Positions 46,446-59,452 of a stretch of DNA of 64,000 bases are shown here, piece after piece. The notes under the pieces were generated by a model. That model ran no database searches and had not been told where the DNA came from. It saw only the letters and a list, made by a program, of their open reading frames with translations. The stretch is from contig NC_045146.1 of assembly GCF_008831285.2 (NCBI RefSeq), positions 248,001 to 312,000 of the forward strand. The letters run 5' to 3'. The position numbers and the translations under genes are program-made. Each line of letters starts with the position of its first letter. The stretch's first letter is position 1. This DNA is from Nymphaea colorata. Lineage: Eukaryota; Streptophyta; Magnoliopsida; Nymphaeales; Nymphaeaceae.

Positions 46446-49360
46446 CGTCCGTATTTCTAACACCCGGCTGGGTTCAGAAAATGTTAACGAATCGGGTCGA
46501 TTACAAAGTCCAACTTAATTGGACATCTGAGGAAACCATTGGATTCAGGTTCGAGAAGGATCCTAGATTTGAATCTGGACAAAGAAACCCGGTATTATAT
46601 CCGAATATGAATATGATTACGGATATAGAAGGTGTTCTAATCGCCCCTGCAAACGCGACTTGAGCTCGAGTTACAAATTAGTCGAGTTGTTCAAGTTTCA
46701 ATTAAAACTTGAGTTATAAACAAATCGAGTTTGAATTACATAAGCTCAATTGGTTTAAACTCAACTTGGCTTGTGTTTTCACTGTTTGTTAATCTTTATG
46801 TGCATGTCAATAAATTTTGATCAATTTTAACATTTTTTTACAGTTTCTATATATATATATATATATAAAAGCTTAAACGAATTGACCTTGAGCTCGAACT
46901 CCGTTTATTGAGTTGAACTTGAGCTTGACTTGAGCTTGAGCTCGGCTCGCTTGTTGTACATTTTTAAGAACAATGAATATAACCGACGAGACTTGGACTC
47001 GTTTGGATATCCAACTGCAAAACTTGATTTGCTTATTTATTAAGATCTAAGATCTTGTTGAGTGAGAAGCTCAAGCTGTGGTTAGCTTTCTATATTTGCA
47101 ATTTTTAACGTGAACTAAACAAATCAGCTGTTCTTTAAATATCAGATCTCCAACTCATGATTTTTGGATTTGGGTTCTGAACTCCACAATTTGGTAGGTG
47201 GGTTCATTGATTTCCAACTTTATGAAACTTTCATTTACTCCAATTGACCTAACCTATATGGTTAAAGCCGAATAGATTTAATGTGCACGAAAATGATATC
47301 CTTCTACTTCATTGTATAGATGGACGAAACTTTATGAAGAAAACGAAATTGCATTAATGTGCAGAAAATGACATCTTTCTAGTTATTTGTATGGCTTGTC
47401 TATTAGCTATATATCAAAATCTATGTTGGCTGATGTAAACGGTTTAGATTAGAGTTCGGATCCAGCCTTTATTGGAATAGACTTGATAGGATTCTAAAGT
47501 ATTTGGATTCAAATTCCGACTCAGATTCAGATATTATTAGAAACTAATTCTGATCTAATTGGCATAAGATCGGGCATTTGTGTAATCAAGTTGGATCTCA
47601 GTCAGATATCAATCAAACTCAGATTCATATTCTATTACCAAAACTAAAGCAGACCAGTATTTTGTTCTTACTTTATTTTGTTTACAACATAAAATGGGTC
47701 AATTTTTTTAAAATAAGAATAATTTGATTGATGTGAGGAGTACGCACGAATAAAATTCCATGTTAGGTCCAAATTTTTTTCGAAATTATCAGACACCCCC
47801 CACTAAGTATGTTTTGTTCGGCCAATATAAAGTTAAAAAAGCATGAATCACATTATAAAAAATGTGTATATTAGCCACATTCTGAGTGGTGTTATCTTTG
47901 TGCCTAAAACAAAGAACAATCATTTTGCATTAGTACCTAACTTTGTTCATACTTTGAATCCAAACTACTTGAATACATATGTAAGAAATTAGGTTCCAGG
48001 TGAGTGGGGAGATTTCCGGAAGCTCCCACCTAACTCATTGCTCTCTCAACAGTTGACAAATGAAATACTTTGTGAGTGTTCGATAAATCTGCTCTAAAGA
48101 TTGTGTTATATTCATAGACACTTAGTTTTAGTGTTTTATTAATATATCATAAACTTTAGGGTAGATTCTTAGAACACTCACATAATGTCTCGACTATCAA
48201 ACGACCCCACCTTCACCGCAGTTCAAGTTGCATATCAGTAACTTTCATTTTGCAGTACAGAATGATGGTACTCTTGACACTCGAAATGAAAACTAGCTGC
48301 CTAGCTGCCTACAAGCTCTAACTCAAAACCGTTGTGTCAACTCCCACGACGACTAAGAAAACTTAGATTTGAATGAAATTTCAGTAAATTAAGATACCAA
48401 GAAGAAAAAACAAAACAAAACCATCTGTCATATACATTACAGAACCAAAGAATAATGAATGAATATGTCTAACTTTTACCGGCCGTCACTTCCATCCAAG
48501 TATATGTAAGTATCAACGCGGTTCAAACTTCAAAGTCATCAATATATATAACTTCAACGACAATCTTATAAAGAAGGGTTGAAATGGAAGTTCGCTTTTC
48601 TCCAAGAAGCAAATTCTCAAAATGTATGGTTATGTTGTGATCTTGTCATAAATATTAGAGGCAGGAATAGGGGCAGTCTTGACCAAGATTTGTTTCCTTC
48701 TTGCTGATTTATGTTCTCTCTTTTTTTTATCAATACAGAAGATTATGAGATTAATTTGAAATGTAAAAATATTTAAGAATGAGCATTTATGCATGCATCA
48801 TGAAATAAAACACTTCATTTTATATGCTACCACATTAATCTGGAAATTTGACGAGTTATTGGCACTCAATGCGAAAGATTATAAACTCGAAAACTACAAA
48901 GAGTAATTAAAGCAGCCTGTTTCGATGTATAAGTAATTGGCCATGAGCAAAAACCAACAGTCCAAAATAATCAACAAAAGTTCTTAGATATTGTGGTTGT
49001 CGGATGATTAAAAATTAAAATTTATTGCTAAAAAACAGTCACATTTAACAACAGCTCAGGGTACTTTTTAAGATTTAAGATTCAGGATATTTTGCCGTAA
49101 CTGAGGTTTTGCTAAGATTTAAGATTTTTCTTTCTAAGTGGCAGCCCCGATTCTCTGTTTTCAATTAATGAGAAATGTTTGACTGATGATGCTAACATTC
49201 AGGTGAAAGTTCTTTCAACATTGATCCATTTATTACTACTGCTAATTGATCACTATCTATTAATCCCCAACTGTTAATTTGGTGTTACCCATATTTTGGC
49301 CATTTGGTAATTTTATTTCAAAAAGGTAAATTTTTAACTTGCTAAGGCCTCTACCATGGA

Positions 49361-49364
<4 letters not shown>

Positions 49365-49417
<53 letters not shown>

Positions 49418-49418
49418 A
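49365..49418. repeat. (CT)n-(TA)n compound microsatellite
   Basis: About 30 bases of CT directly followed by about 24 bases of AT. Confidence 0.95.
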
Positions 49419-49780
49419 CCACAGTCACCTCCGACAAAATAAGTTAAACTCTTGCTGCTTTTCTGACAGCTGAAGCCCACCTACCTCCTTGGAGCTTGAT
49501 CGCTTCTTCTATTAAATATAGCTGTCGTTGAAATAAAGATTGACATTTAATTATCCGAATGGGTGCAGCGCAATTGGGCAGTAAGGTGACCCACTCCAGA
49601 CGAGGGGTCTGTGTCATGAAATCTATGTTAGCTGTCACGACTCATTCTGCTACTCTCTTGGACCGTAAAAAGGTCGCTAAATATGTTCTATAAACCCTAA
49701 AAGGAAGGGGCACATGGAGGACTACAGCCGAACAGTAAAAAAAAAACCACTCACCCTTCAGAAAATGACATGTAATTGGG

Positions 49781-49918
49781 CACACTCCATACACTCCATT
49801 GATGTGAACATAAACTCACTCTCAAGCATCCACGGCCAAACACGCTGTGCACACTCCATACACTCCATTGATGTGAACATAAACTCACTCTCAAGCATCC
49901 ATGGCCAAACACGCTGTT
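49781..49918. repeat. 69-bp tandem duplication (23-residue frame)
   Basis: Copies 49781-49849 and 49850-49918 differ at one or two bases. Within each unit CACTCCATA and CACTCCATT are themselves a short repeat. As 69 is a multiple of three, a + frame from ATG 49714 to 50079 (121 codons; HSIHSIDVNINSLSSIHGQT twice) and a minus frame stay open through it. No domain was recognised and there is no promoter evidence, so I do not call a gene. Confidence 0.8.
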
Positions 49919-51274
49919 CAACTGCTGTTGTTGAACTTGCAGTAGTATCAGAGTGTCCTGTAATATCAAATAGTCATGAACCACGTCGTCTCTTTACTTC
50001 TCCCTTAGCAGTATCAAGACCATACAGATTGTTGTTCTTAACACCTTCATCATCCAGCATTAGGAGAAACATCATGTAAAATGCATACAAAATTTCAAGA
50101 TAGAAGGCTACGGACAGGTTTGGTTGGTCGACGCTTCTTCAAGACTTTGGCTTTTAAAATATTCAAAGATAAAGACCATCTTTTGAGGAAGACAGGGAGT
50201 TACTTAAAATAACAAGAGCTGGCGAATCTTCAAGCATTTTTTTCCAAAAAATATTGATGTATGACCTCTGTTGTCATGGAAAGGCATAACGCATTTCAAA
50301 AATCAAATCTTGAAGCATCTTCTCCAGAAAGGTGTTGTAGAATTTAACAAGCGAGGTAAGGGTGGCACGGTTACAATTAAATCTATCCTTTTTTTCATTT
50401 GAAGCGAGAATAGTCATGAAAAAAAACTGGTCCTCATTAACAGTGTCTGAAATGACATGCCTATTATGTAGATAAATGCTCAAACTCATTTGTACATTCT
50501 TTTATAGAACTTTAAAATCAACCGTACGTTTACATAGATGGAAAAACCTAATAAATTTTAAAAACAATGACTCTTGTCAAATACCATATTTAACACTTCT
50601 TTCATTATCAGGACACCCGATTAGAACAATGAGATTATTTGAAATGTAGAACTAGCTAACAATTTACATGTATGAGCCATCCACGACCTCAAATTAACAA
50701 AAGCATTGGTTGTAAGTATGAGAAGTTGTGAGCGCAACAAACTTGCAACCAATACTAAAATAATAATCTTTTCAACGTGTAAAATCATTATTTGAGGAAG
50801 TAAAAAAAAGTCCAAATAATTAATAAATTCCTCCTCTATATATATGTGAAAGTATGTATGTGCGTCTGCGCACACACGAATGTGTGTGCGTGCATGTGAA
50901 CTTCTCCCGCACACCATGTTATGATAGGCAAGGGTTGGAGAGCAGGCTTCCATTGATGATAAACACATGCACCATGCTATGATCAGGAGTCAAAGTCTAC
51001 TGTTGGGCGACGGACATCAAGAGAGAAAAGGCAGTGATCCATCCACTCTTGTTCATCTGCGTGCACATGAACCAGATGCAGGATGCACGCCCGCCAGGCA
51101 TGCAACTTCCAGGGTATGAAATCAACTTTACTTCTTATTCAATCACAGTAAAAGTCACTCCCGAGAAGCACAAGCAGGTAAAAGAAATTCATCCGTCAGA
51201 ACTACTGATAAAAGAGGTCACCGGGCATGTAAAAGAACAAAAAAAAAAGTCTTGACAATTTAATGCTGCAACGT

Positions 51275-54200
51275 TCAATACTCCTTGTTGCCAAAGTTCT
51301 TGCACCAAAGCTGCGAAGGGATTGGGCGAGCTGGGTGATGCGGCCGTTGCTGCAGCAGAGGAAGGAGAATAGTTAGCTCCTGCTAAAACATTGGTATAGC
51401 ACCTCTGGTCAATAGGAGTTCAAATACAAAAGCTGCAGCACATTCAAGCCAAACTGCTGATTAGGCAAGGTCAGGTTTGTGGACAATGCACACCTGCGTC
51501 CATTTGAAGCCCCTAACTGAAACCAACATTGAAGGTTATTTGAGCTTCTCTCTCTCACACACAGGCACACAAAGACACACATGTTGAAGGCTGAAGACGG
51601 AAGGAAACAAGACCATATTTTGGGAAAAGGTCTACATGAGCTCCAGGATGAACAGCTTGACTACACATAAAACGATTTGCCTAGAAGGAAGAACTTAATG
51701 GGCACCATCATGAGATGACTTAATCAGGAGTTGTGATTAGGTTGAAATGGTCCATTTTCAGGATGAACAAGATGCTTATTAAAGTCTACAGAACAAAGAA
51801 GTTATAAGAGGATAACTGAAACATTAGCATGAAATCGATGGTTCTCGATGACCATCTATTCATACTTTTTTCATGAAATTATGGCATTTATGACCTGGAT
51901 ATAATTATAAATGTGCTAATATGAGATAAATAAAGGAGATCGATATGGAGTGAAATCTCAAATCAGTAGATAATAATATATAAGAGACACAGGCACACAG
52001 CAGCTGCTGTTGTATCAAGCTATCAACCAGCTACCCCATATTTTCCCCTTATAATCCCAGAATTCACAATTTCAACTCTGATTCTTTCTGGGTTCGGAGA
52101 CAATGTTGCTGCAAAGTTATGTTGGGACCAGATAAATTATCGTTGAACGTAGAATCCAAAATTTGATCAAGAAACTAGGAATGCCCAAGAAACTTATTTT
52201 AAGAAATGCTTACTTTTATCATCTCAATATCATCAGCATAAAAGAAGCTTTATTTCAACCTCATAGAGTAAAAAGTAGAGATAAGCATTGTTAGATTTAG
52301 ACACAAGTCATTCGAGCAACAAAAATTACAAGTCATTGATCAAGAAATTAGATTCAGATACAAAATACGAAACAACAAAAATTATTTTACGTGTGCATGT
52401 GCTAATGCAAAAGAGCTTTTGTAGATAACTCTAACTTGGCAAAAGTAGATGTAACATGTACCATGTAACATATAACAAATTTGTCTTGTAAAGTGTCACT
52501 TATACTTTTGAGAAACTCTACATCTGCATCATGCTGCACCACGTATATTACTTGCACAACGTGCATACATGTCAAGTTGTCAACACACCCAATTAGTTGC
52601 ATCCTTCTTTGGAAAACAAACCATGTAGTACTTTTATGATTTTATCAATATTTTTTATCAACACCTATACCCACATGACCGTACACTGAAATCAATCAGC
52701 ATGTAAAAGTATGCCAAATTTTTAGCATATTCACCAGTGTGGAATTTCTCTTGAATTGCTCTTGCCAATCTCTTGGGAGCATTTTTCTCAAAGTTGGGAA
52801 CAGAATCTGGGGGGAAGTCTCGGGACTATAAAGGACAAAAAATATATGAAGAATAACAGCATTTATTCTCAAAATATGCGTAAATGGTTACAAAACTTTT
52901 CGGATATGAAGCAAACAAGAAATAGAAAAGCAGAACCTTAAAATGCATAAAACTATGTTATCTTCAAAAAATTTCAAAAAATTTCAGAATATTTTCAAAT
53001 ATCACATTTACTTTTCATAAGAGTGGCTTCAATAGATTAAGGTAGATAGGTCACCTTTTTGCAGCATATAGAAATCTGATCATACAACTACGCACTCTGG
53101 GTTCTGCCCGAAGGTGGTGCAAATCCAAAGGTTTTGCCTTCATAAAATAACTGAACAAACCCAACCAAGGAATTTGATAGTGGGACTAGTTAAGACTGGT
53201 AGAAAGGATGTGGAAAATCACCAACTCACTGGTTAGCAGAAATGAGATGTTCCACCAAGCAAAAATAATTGTTTTTTTAAGGATTATATCGAGGAATCCA
53301 AAGTGTTTCTCAGTAAATCTTCTGGTTGGGATGCCTACACTTCATGATGCATATAGGAGGGAGGCTCCTGCAAAGCATCGATTTGGGAAAGATATTGTAT
53401 TCATTAGTTAAGAAGCTGGTAAAAATTAAGCTACTCTCTGGGCAACAATAAAAAGCACAGAATATAGACATAGCCTAGCCCACATGCTGCAGATGCAGTG
53501 TTGACATGGATTGTGGGGTGCAAAAATTGCAAAAGGCCAAGTACAAAATGTATACTTATTCCAGAAAATAATTCCAGATCAACTGTCTTCTGGAACTTAT
53601 TTATATGATCCAAGAGATCTGATGATAGAGAGGTAACAAGGGCACCATGTGCCCTCTGACTTCATCCATCTAGCAGGAAGGTTGTAACATACTGGGGCAC
53701 TTTTCCTCCATCCTATAGGATAATGCAGATGCAGAGAGAGAGAGATTATCGAAGCTGTGCCAAGTTGCATTAATACAGGTACAACATCCTCTTACCATGT
53801 CCATGTGGAACAAGGCCACGGTAATTCAACACTCAATTTCATGAAAGCCAACACAGAATACGCTACCATGTGCAAAGGGATACTATGTCTTATTTGGTTT
53901 CAAGACTATTGATATTAGATGCATAACCAAGTGAAGCACCTCAGTCTCAAGCACAATGTAGTCAAGCAATTGAAAGTGAACTATTTATTTAAGTTGTGCA
54001 AGAAAGTTGATCAGGAAACAACCCAAAGTAATCAAAATTACAACATCCACCTTAAGTAAATAATGTCATTAGAAAGAGGCCCAAAAAGTTATGAAGAACA
54101 TAGTCAGCCATCTACAAAAATTATGACAATGTATGAACTGTTGTAGCACATTAAAGCAAAAAAGAAGGCTTTGGCTTTCATTTTCTTTTGGCATGTGATG

Positions 54201-55656
54201 AGCAGATCTTTCAATCTGGGAAACAAAATCATTTGTATCACTTATGGTAATCCAAAGCCATCTTCATGGAAGGAGCATGTATTTTGAACACACAAAGATC
54301 ACACTAATAAGAACCCACAGAATTGTTATTGTAGAGACAAGCATAGACTAGGCTAAATGTCAGTTGGACCACTAGCCGAGAAGAATGAAAATAAGTGCTC
54401 TAAAAACAAGCACGAGCAAACAACTATGCTAGATGTCAGTTGGTCCACCAGCCAAGAAGAACAAAAATAAGTGCTCTAAAGTGCCCATGAAAGCACCAGA
54501 AAACTTTTCCTTTTAAAACAGAGCATTTCTAAATAATGAAGCAGTATATCTAGAGAGAACTCCAGATTAAACCATTTTACCTGGACATATACTAGGTAAA
54601 ATTAAAAATCAGCTCTTCCATTGTCCATCAAATCTTGTTACCAAGAGATCATCATATTACTTATGATCTAGGACGACGTGTCAGTTTATAACTTCAAATG
54701 CACAAGCACACTAGCTTTTTGAGCGAAAAAGGCAATAAGATTTTCTTGGGGATGCAAATAAAAATAGTTTATTAATGACTGATTGCATACGAACAAGAAG
54801 AAAAATGTTTAATCCCACAAATGAAATGAAACGTGTTGGTGAACTAAAAAATGGATATATATCGTGAATGAGGAAGAGAATATAATCGATAAATCATTTT
54901 CACAATCTTCAACTATAAAATGAAAGATCAAGGTGCCATAACAACTCCAATACATTTGCCTGTCAGCAAAAAAGGAATCCAACACATTTAATCAATAGAA
55001 TAGGAGATTAGAGATCAAAGTGCAAGAGATAATACATGAACATTATTAATCAAAAAGCATGGAAAACATTGAAAAGAGAAATAAAATAGTGATACACCCA
55101 TAATTAGTTGGAGAGGATGAAGAAGCTAGTTTGCTGCTGGAGCAAAATAATCTATCAAGAGATTGAGCATCAGCAAAATTCCTTGGTGAAATGGCTAGGG
55201 ACTCACGTAATTTTAGTGTAAAATATATGTTTTCAGTAATGATATCCAACCGCCGGAGAAAACGCATAGATTACCAAGTTACCAACAGAACATGGAAGCA
55301 ACATTTCTTACTAAGCATGGATTTATTACACTCACTACCTAGACTAATCACTTCATCCGTTTCAGAAAGGTCGACAGTTCCAAAGTACAGGAAACGCTGA
55401 AATAAGGGATGAGAAAACGAGCTAAAATGACTTCCAGAGACATAAATTAAATAAATTTCAACAATTAGAGCTAGGAACCAACCTCCAGTTCGGCAGATTT
55501 CATGGCAATAGGGATGCAGGCAAGAATGATTCCGGCCATCGCAATAGCGGTGTTCCTCTTCCAGTGTTTCGGCCTACAATTAGGGCCTCCAGTCAAACTC
55601 CACACCTTAGTCCTGAAATCTCCACTAGGGATCCCATGATGCTCTCCACCACCCAT
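51275..55656 (-). CDS. ESSS subunit (NDUFB11-like) of mitochondrial NADH:ubiquinone oxidoreductase
   Basis: Two coding exons on the minus strand, 55656-55483 and 51349-51275, joined phase 0 into 82 residues. Exon 1 encodes GDFRTKVWSLTGGPNCRPKH, WKRNTAIAM and a membrane helix at about 36-53 (TAIAMAGIILACIPIAM). Exon 2 encodes QRPHHPARPIPSQLWCKNF and ends GNKEY. This is the signature of the plant ESSS protein (Arabidopsis At2g42310/At3g57785), a single-pass accessory subunit of the complex I membrane arm in the inner mitochondrial membrane; length is close to its relatives. The intron of 4.1 kb (51350-55482) is about 17 times longer than the coding sequence and holds no other gene. A leader exon probably ends CTCTCTCAG|GTACGC near 56153 (minus strand). 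Exon 2, with only 24 codons, was located by matching the family tail preceded by CTGCTGCAG. Confidence 0.93.
51350..55482 (-). other. 4.1-kb intron of the ESSS gene
   Basis: AT-rich, no credible exon or transposon ends. A diverged 75-bp direct duplication lies at about 54350-54482 (CTAAATGTCAGTTGGACCAC and CTAGATGTCAGTTGGTCCAC, each followed by AATAAGTGCTCTAAA). Confidence 0.6.
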
Positions 55657-56300
55657 TTCCTCGTTGCCACTATTTTTCCCTCTATCTCTCTCTACATGTT
55701 ATGAAACAAAAAATAAAAAAATAAAGGAAAAGGCGAAACAATATCAATGACTAGTTCAACGCCCAAAAATTAAGACCCCAAAGTGAGAGAAAAAACCACA
55801 ATCCAAAATCTTAGTAACGATCAAGTAGGGCCTCAGGAACAACAAATGCCGCCAGAAATTTGCGCTTTATATTTCACAAGATTAACAAGAAGAAAAGAAC
55901 CATTCATACAAAACCATCAACCGAAATACCCAAAAAGGAAAACGAAATCTTTCATCCCAGGCCCTCGCTGATCAAATTGGAGGTAAAAATATCAAAATTC
56001 ACCCAGAAAACTAAGCTGATGACAAAAAATAAAACACAAGAAATCGTAGAATTAGAAATCATGGCCGTTATTATACATAGTTGGTGTTTGTGAGAAACAT
56101 CGATTTGAAGCAGGGAAGAGCCGTAGAAGCATCGATTTGGAGCAGGGAGAGCGTACCTGAGAGAGCAAATGCCCTTGCCTTTGGCCCCTCGCGGCGTCCA
56201 GAATCAGTGGAGCGGGAGCCGACTACTTGGGCACCGTAATTGGGAGGCCAGCGGTTCAGATCCAACCCATCCCGACCATTGTTAGCTCCGAACCAACAGA
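55657..56300 (-). promoter_or_regulatory. Leader and likely promoter of the ESSS gene
   Basis: On the minus strand a moderately GC-rich block (about 56265-56154) ends with a donor-like CTCTCTCAG|GTACGC, about 500 bases before the coding ATG. It is probably a leader exon followed by a 5'UTR intron. A (TA)n run at about 56307-56326 immediately upstream could serve as the TATA element. Inferred from composition and splice signals only. Confidence 0.4.
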
Positions 56301-58283
56301 AACGTGTATATATATATATATATATTATTTATACATAAATGGCGTATGGGTACTTTTTTTTCTTCCTTATGAAGAAGGAGTTCTTGTTGTGTTGTTTGTT
56401 TTTATTTTCCCTTTTTGTGGTCTTATAGCGCTAACTATTTATCCGGTGAATTGGATTTTGGCTTTTGATTTATGTGAAGTCGCTTCTTGATATAAATTTG
56501 AAAACTGTGAGAGTTAGCGAGGAAGAAGAAAGACCGGAAAAGGTTAACGTGGTTCGTCAATATTTGCCTGCACCAATTATTTTTCGTTATCCTTCATTAT
56601 CACGAGAGATTGATGTTATCAATGCACTCCCACTGCAATGAGTTACACAATATTACAACGATCTTAACAACTGATGGATGGGATTCGAGAATGAAAAAAA
56701 AAAGTCCTATCTAAATTTAAATCTAAAGTCTGATTTTACAATCCGAATCTGATATTTTACATCTGAATCCAAATCTAAATTTAAAACCAAATTCAACTGA
56801 CTTTTACAATGTTAATGCATTGGATGCCTAGGATATTTATTTAAAACTAGACCTTATCCTAATCCAAATCTGAATCCAATCGGATGTTATTTCTTAAATG
56901 TGAATTCAATCTACTTTCTTAATCCCAAATATTTTCTTTTCATGCCCATTTTTTCGAAATGGTTCGGTCAGAGATATATGATTTAACTTTGATGCATTGG
57001 CTTCCTTACATTTTAGATTTAAAAGAGTAACCAACTAAGCCGACAAGTACAATTGCTACGATCTAGTACAGATTCTTGCTGACCAATATTAACAGACTTA
57101 GATCCAGCTGAAGTGGATCTTTCTTCACCGTTCTCACTAATATAAACGATCTCTATCTTGATGGAAAGAGCGTTAGTGGACGCCGGCATCGAAGATCGGA
57201 ATTTCTCCTCGATAATCATTTCAAGATTTGGAGCATGTTATGGATAGAGCAATAGTTTTTTTTGTTTTGTGTGAGATTGGTTCGGACATTTATGATACTT
57301 GTGAAGGATTTAATTTCTTTCGAAAGAAGTTGATGGGTATTTGAAACTCTCTCTCTCACACACACATCCTATTATCCTTTTCCTAGCACACGAGACTTTT
57401 CATCTTTTCTTTTCTCGGCTGAATGTGACTTTTCCTTTGTAACCCACAGGCTTATTCCTTTACCCTTCTCCGTAAGGCTAGAAATTTTCAATTTGAGGTG
57501 GAATTTTTCTTCTTTGATTGTAAGTCTACAATCAAAATTCAAGGCCGTCAAATCAAATGCACCCTAAAGGGTCAGTTTTTCTCTCATCCCTCAAACTTTT
57601 CAACTTTGCAAGTAATCTTCCGGTAGACAAGTTAAAACGGAAAACCCTTCTATGACTTCCTCTGAATTCTTTTGTAAATCATGCAGGCAACGTCTCTGTT
57701 CCAAATTTATCTGAACTAAAAAACTAGGATTTCGCTGCTGGGACAAACAGCTGAAGGGTAATCCTTCAGTATGGAGGTCTGTAGATTTTCATCTTTGATA
57801 TGATCTTTTTTGGAAATGGACGGAGTATGAGTCTTGCCTAACCCCAACTTTCTAATAGAAAAAACGGTAAACTGTTGCGCTTAATTGATCACAGGCAAAA
57901 GGCTTGAGTAAATTGTAGACCTCTCGATTCTCATGGTTCTCAAACGCCTGGCTTAATATAATCTTGATGGTTTTGGACGATCCAATTGTATCTTTTCAGT
58001 CAAATTCATGGAAAGCAGAAGTGGTCGGGCGGTGGAGTGTCTAATTATAAAGCCTGTAAGTGGCGTGGCGTGTCTAATTAGCCAAGGTAGAAGCATGCAC
58101 CTGCCGAGACCTCCGCAACCCTACTTGCTCTCCAAAATAATGACGCCATTTAAGGAGACGAATTATTCCCTGCTCACCAATAAATATTCCTTACGGTTCA
58201 GGACTCCTAGTTAAATTGGTTTTGTCCTCTCAAAAAGTGAAAGAAGAGGGTGATTACAAGGCAAGAACCTTGTTTTAAATCGG

Positions 58284-58314
<31 letters not shown>

Positions 58315-59452
58315 TGAAAGTGGTATATGTTCATGCACACATGTAAAAGCATTTTGCATTTACATTCACAATCTAAAAGCATTTTGCATTGACATTCACA
58401 ATGATATAAGAAATGACATTTGATCGGATTTGAATTTAAGTAAATATTAACCGAATTCAAATCCGGATTCAGATCAAATATAGCTTTAGATACATATCAT
58501 ATACTCAATGTCTATAATATGGTTTGAATTCAGTTTAAAAGTCGGAGTTGGATGCCCACCTAAAAATTGGATTCGACTAAGATTCAGGTTATGTATTCGG
58601 ATTTTGTATTCAGATATAATATTAACTTTTTCTTCATCTGAATTCAAACATGAATTATCGAACCTGAATATACAGGCGTGTAGAAAAATGAATATAACAA
58701 AATAGATATCCAATTCTTAGTAATTTGGTGGCTTTCTAAAAAAAAGGAATTTGGACAGCTTCCTTGCAAATTGCCCCTAAAAACCTGAAGGCCAAAAACA
58801 TGTGGGTCCAACACCTGTCCCCTCGAAAGCCCTCTGTCCTACCCATCTAGGCAACACATGCCTGCATATGTCCACCATGAACCGATCAAACATAGACAAT
58901 ACCAATAATAAGCAAGTAATTTCATTTGCTGAACTTTCCAACGACCACCAACTTGACAAAATATCATTTGGTGATTGAAAGTTTGGTGGAACATCTTAAT
59001 CCTTGCATACATCATATCATGATGTCTCTTTCTACCAACAAGAAGGAAAGAACAGTATTCCACATGCGTATACCGGATTACTCGCGTGACCACTCTTACC
59101 TCTTGGAAAACCTTGTCCTCCATAGCCTTGTAGGACCCAACACAAGTTCAAACTGGCAATTACACTTCAAGAACACCGCACTGCCTATAAATGACTGCAA
59201 CTTAAGTTCTAAGGTAGCTAGCTAAAGTTGTCAAAACAGGCATACTTGCATGTGCTTTGGCGTGCGTGCATGTATTTGTGTTCTTCACTGCTCCAAGCAG
59301 ATGTTCTCGTGGACTTGGCATGACCCAACCATGAAAACAAGATGCGAAATAAAGCAAGGTTGGAAACTTGGTCAAGGAATTGTTAATTACAAGACACAGG
59401 GTGAACACTAGTGTATGTCCATGACCATCAACGAAAAAAAAAACAGAAAAAA
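56301..59452. other. Intergenic region between ESSS and Raf-like kinase genes
   Basis: GATGTCAA-family fragments occur at about 56.69-56.96 and 58.39-58.70 kb. A (TA)n/(GT)n microsatellite lies at 58284-58315, followed by a 31-bp direct duplication (AAAAGCATTTTGCATT twice, 58346-58400). No gene-like frame was found; the last part is probably the 3'UTR of the Raf-like kinase. Confidence 0.5.

Larger units (their letters stand above)
46446..51274. other. Intergenic region with decayed repeats
   Basis: Contents: GATTCAGATT-type repeat remnants (46.5-46.64 and 47.44-47.64 kb), a GAGCTCGA/TTGAGCTCGA repeat (46.65-46.96 kb) with a (TA)n near 46849-46866, a (CT)n-(TA)n microsatellite (49365-49418), and a 69-bp tandem duplication (49781-49918). 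The minus-strand frames at 49.44-49.64 and 50.27-50.49 kb are not recognisable as proteins. A GT/GC-rich alternating purine-pyrimidine stretch lies near 50855-50900. I see no gene. Confidence 0.5.

Noticed and set aside
50855-50900. Alternating GT/GC/CA stretch as a Z-DNA or regulatory element
   Set aside because: Short and imperfect microsatellite; nothing around it suggests function.
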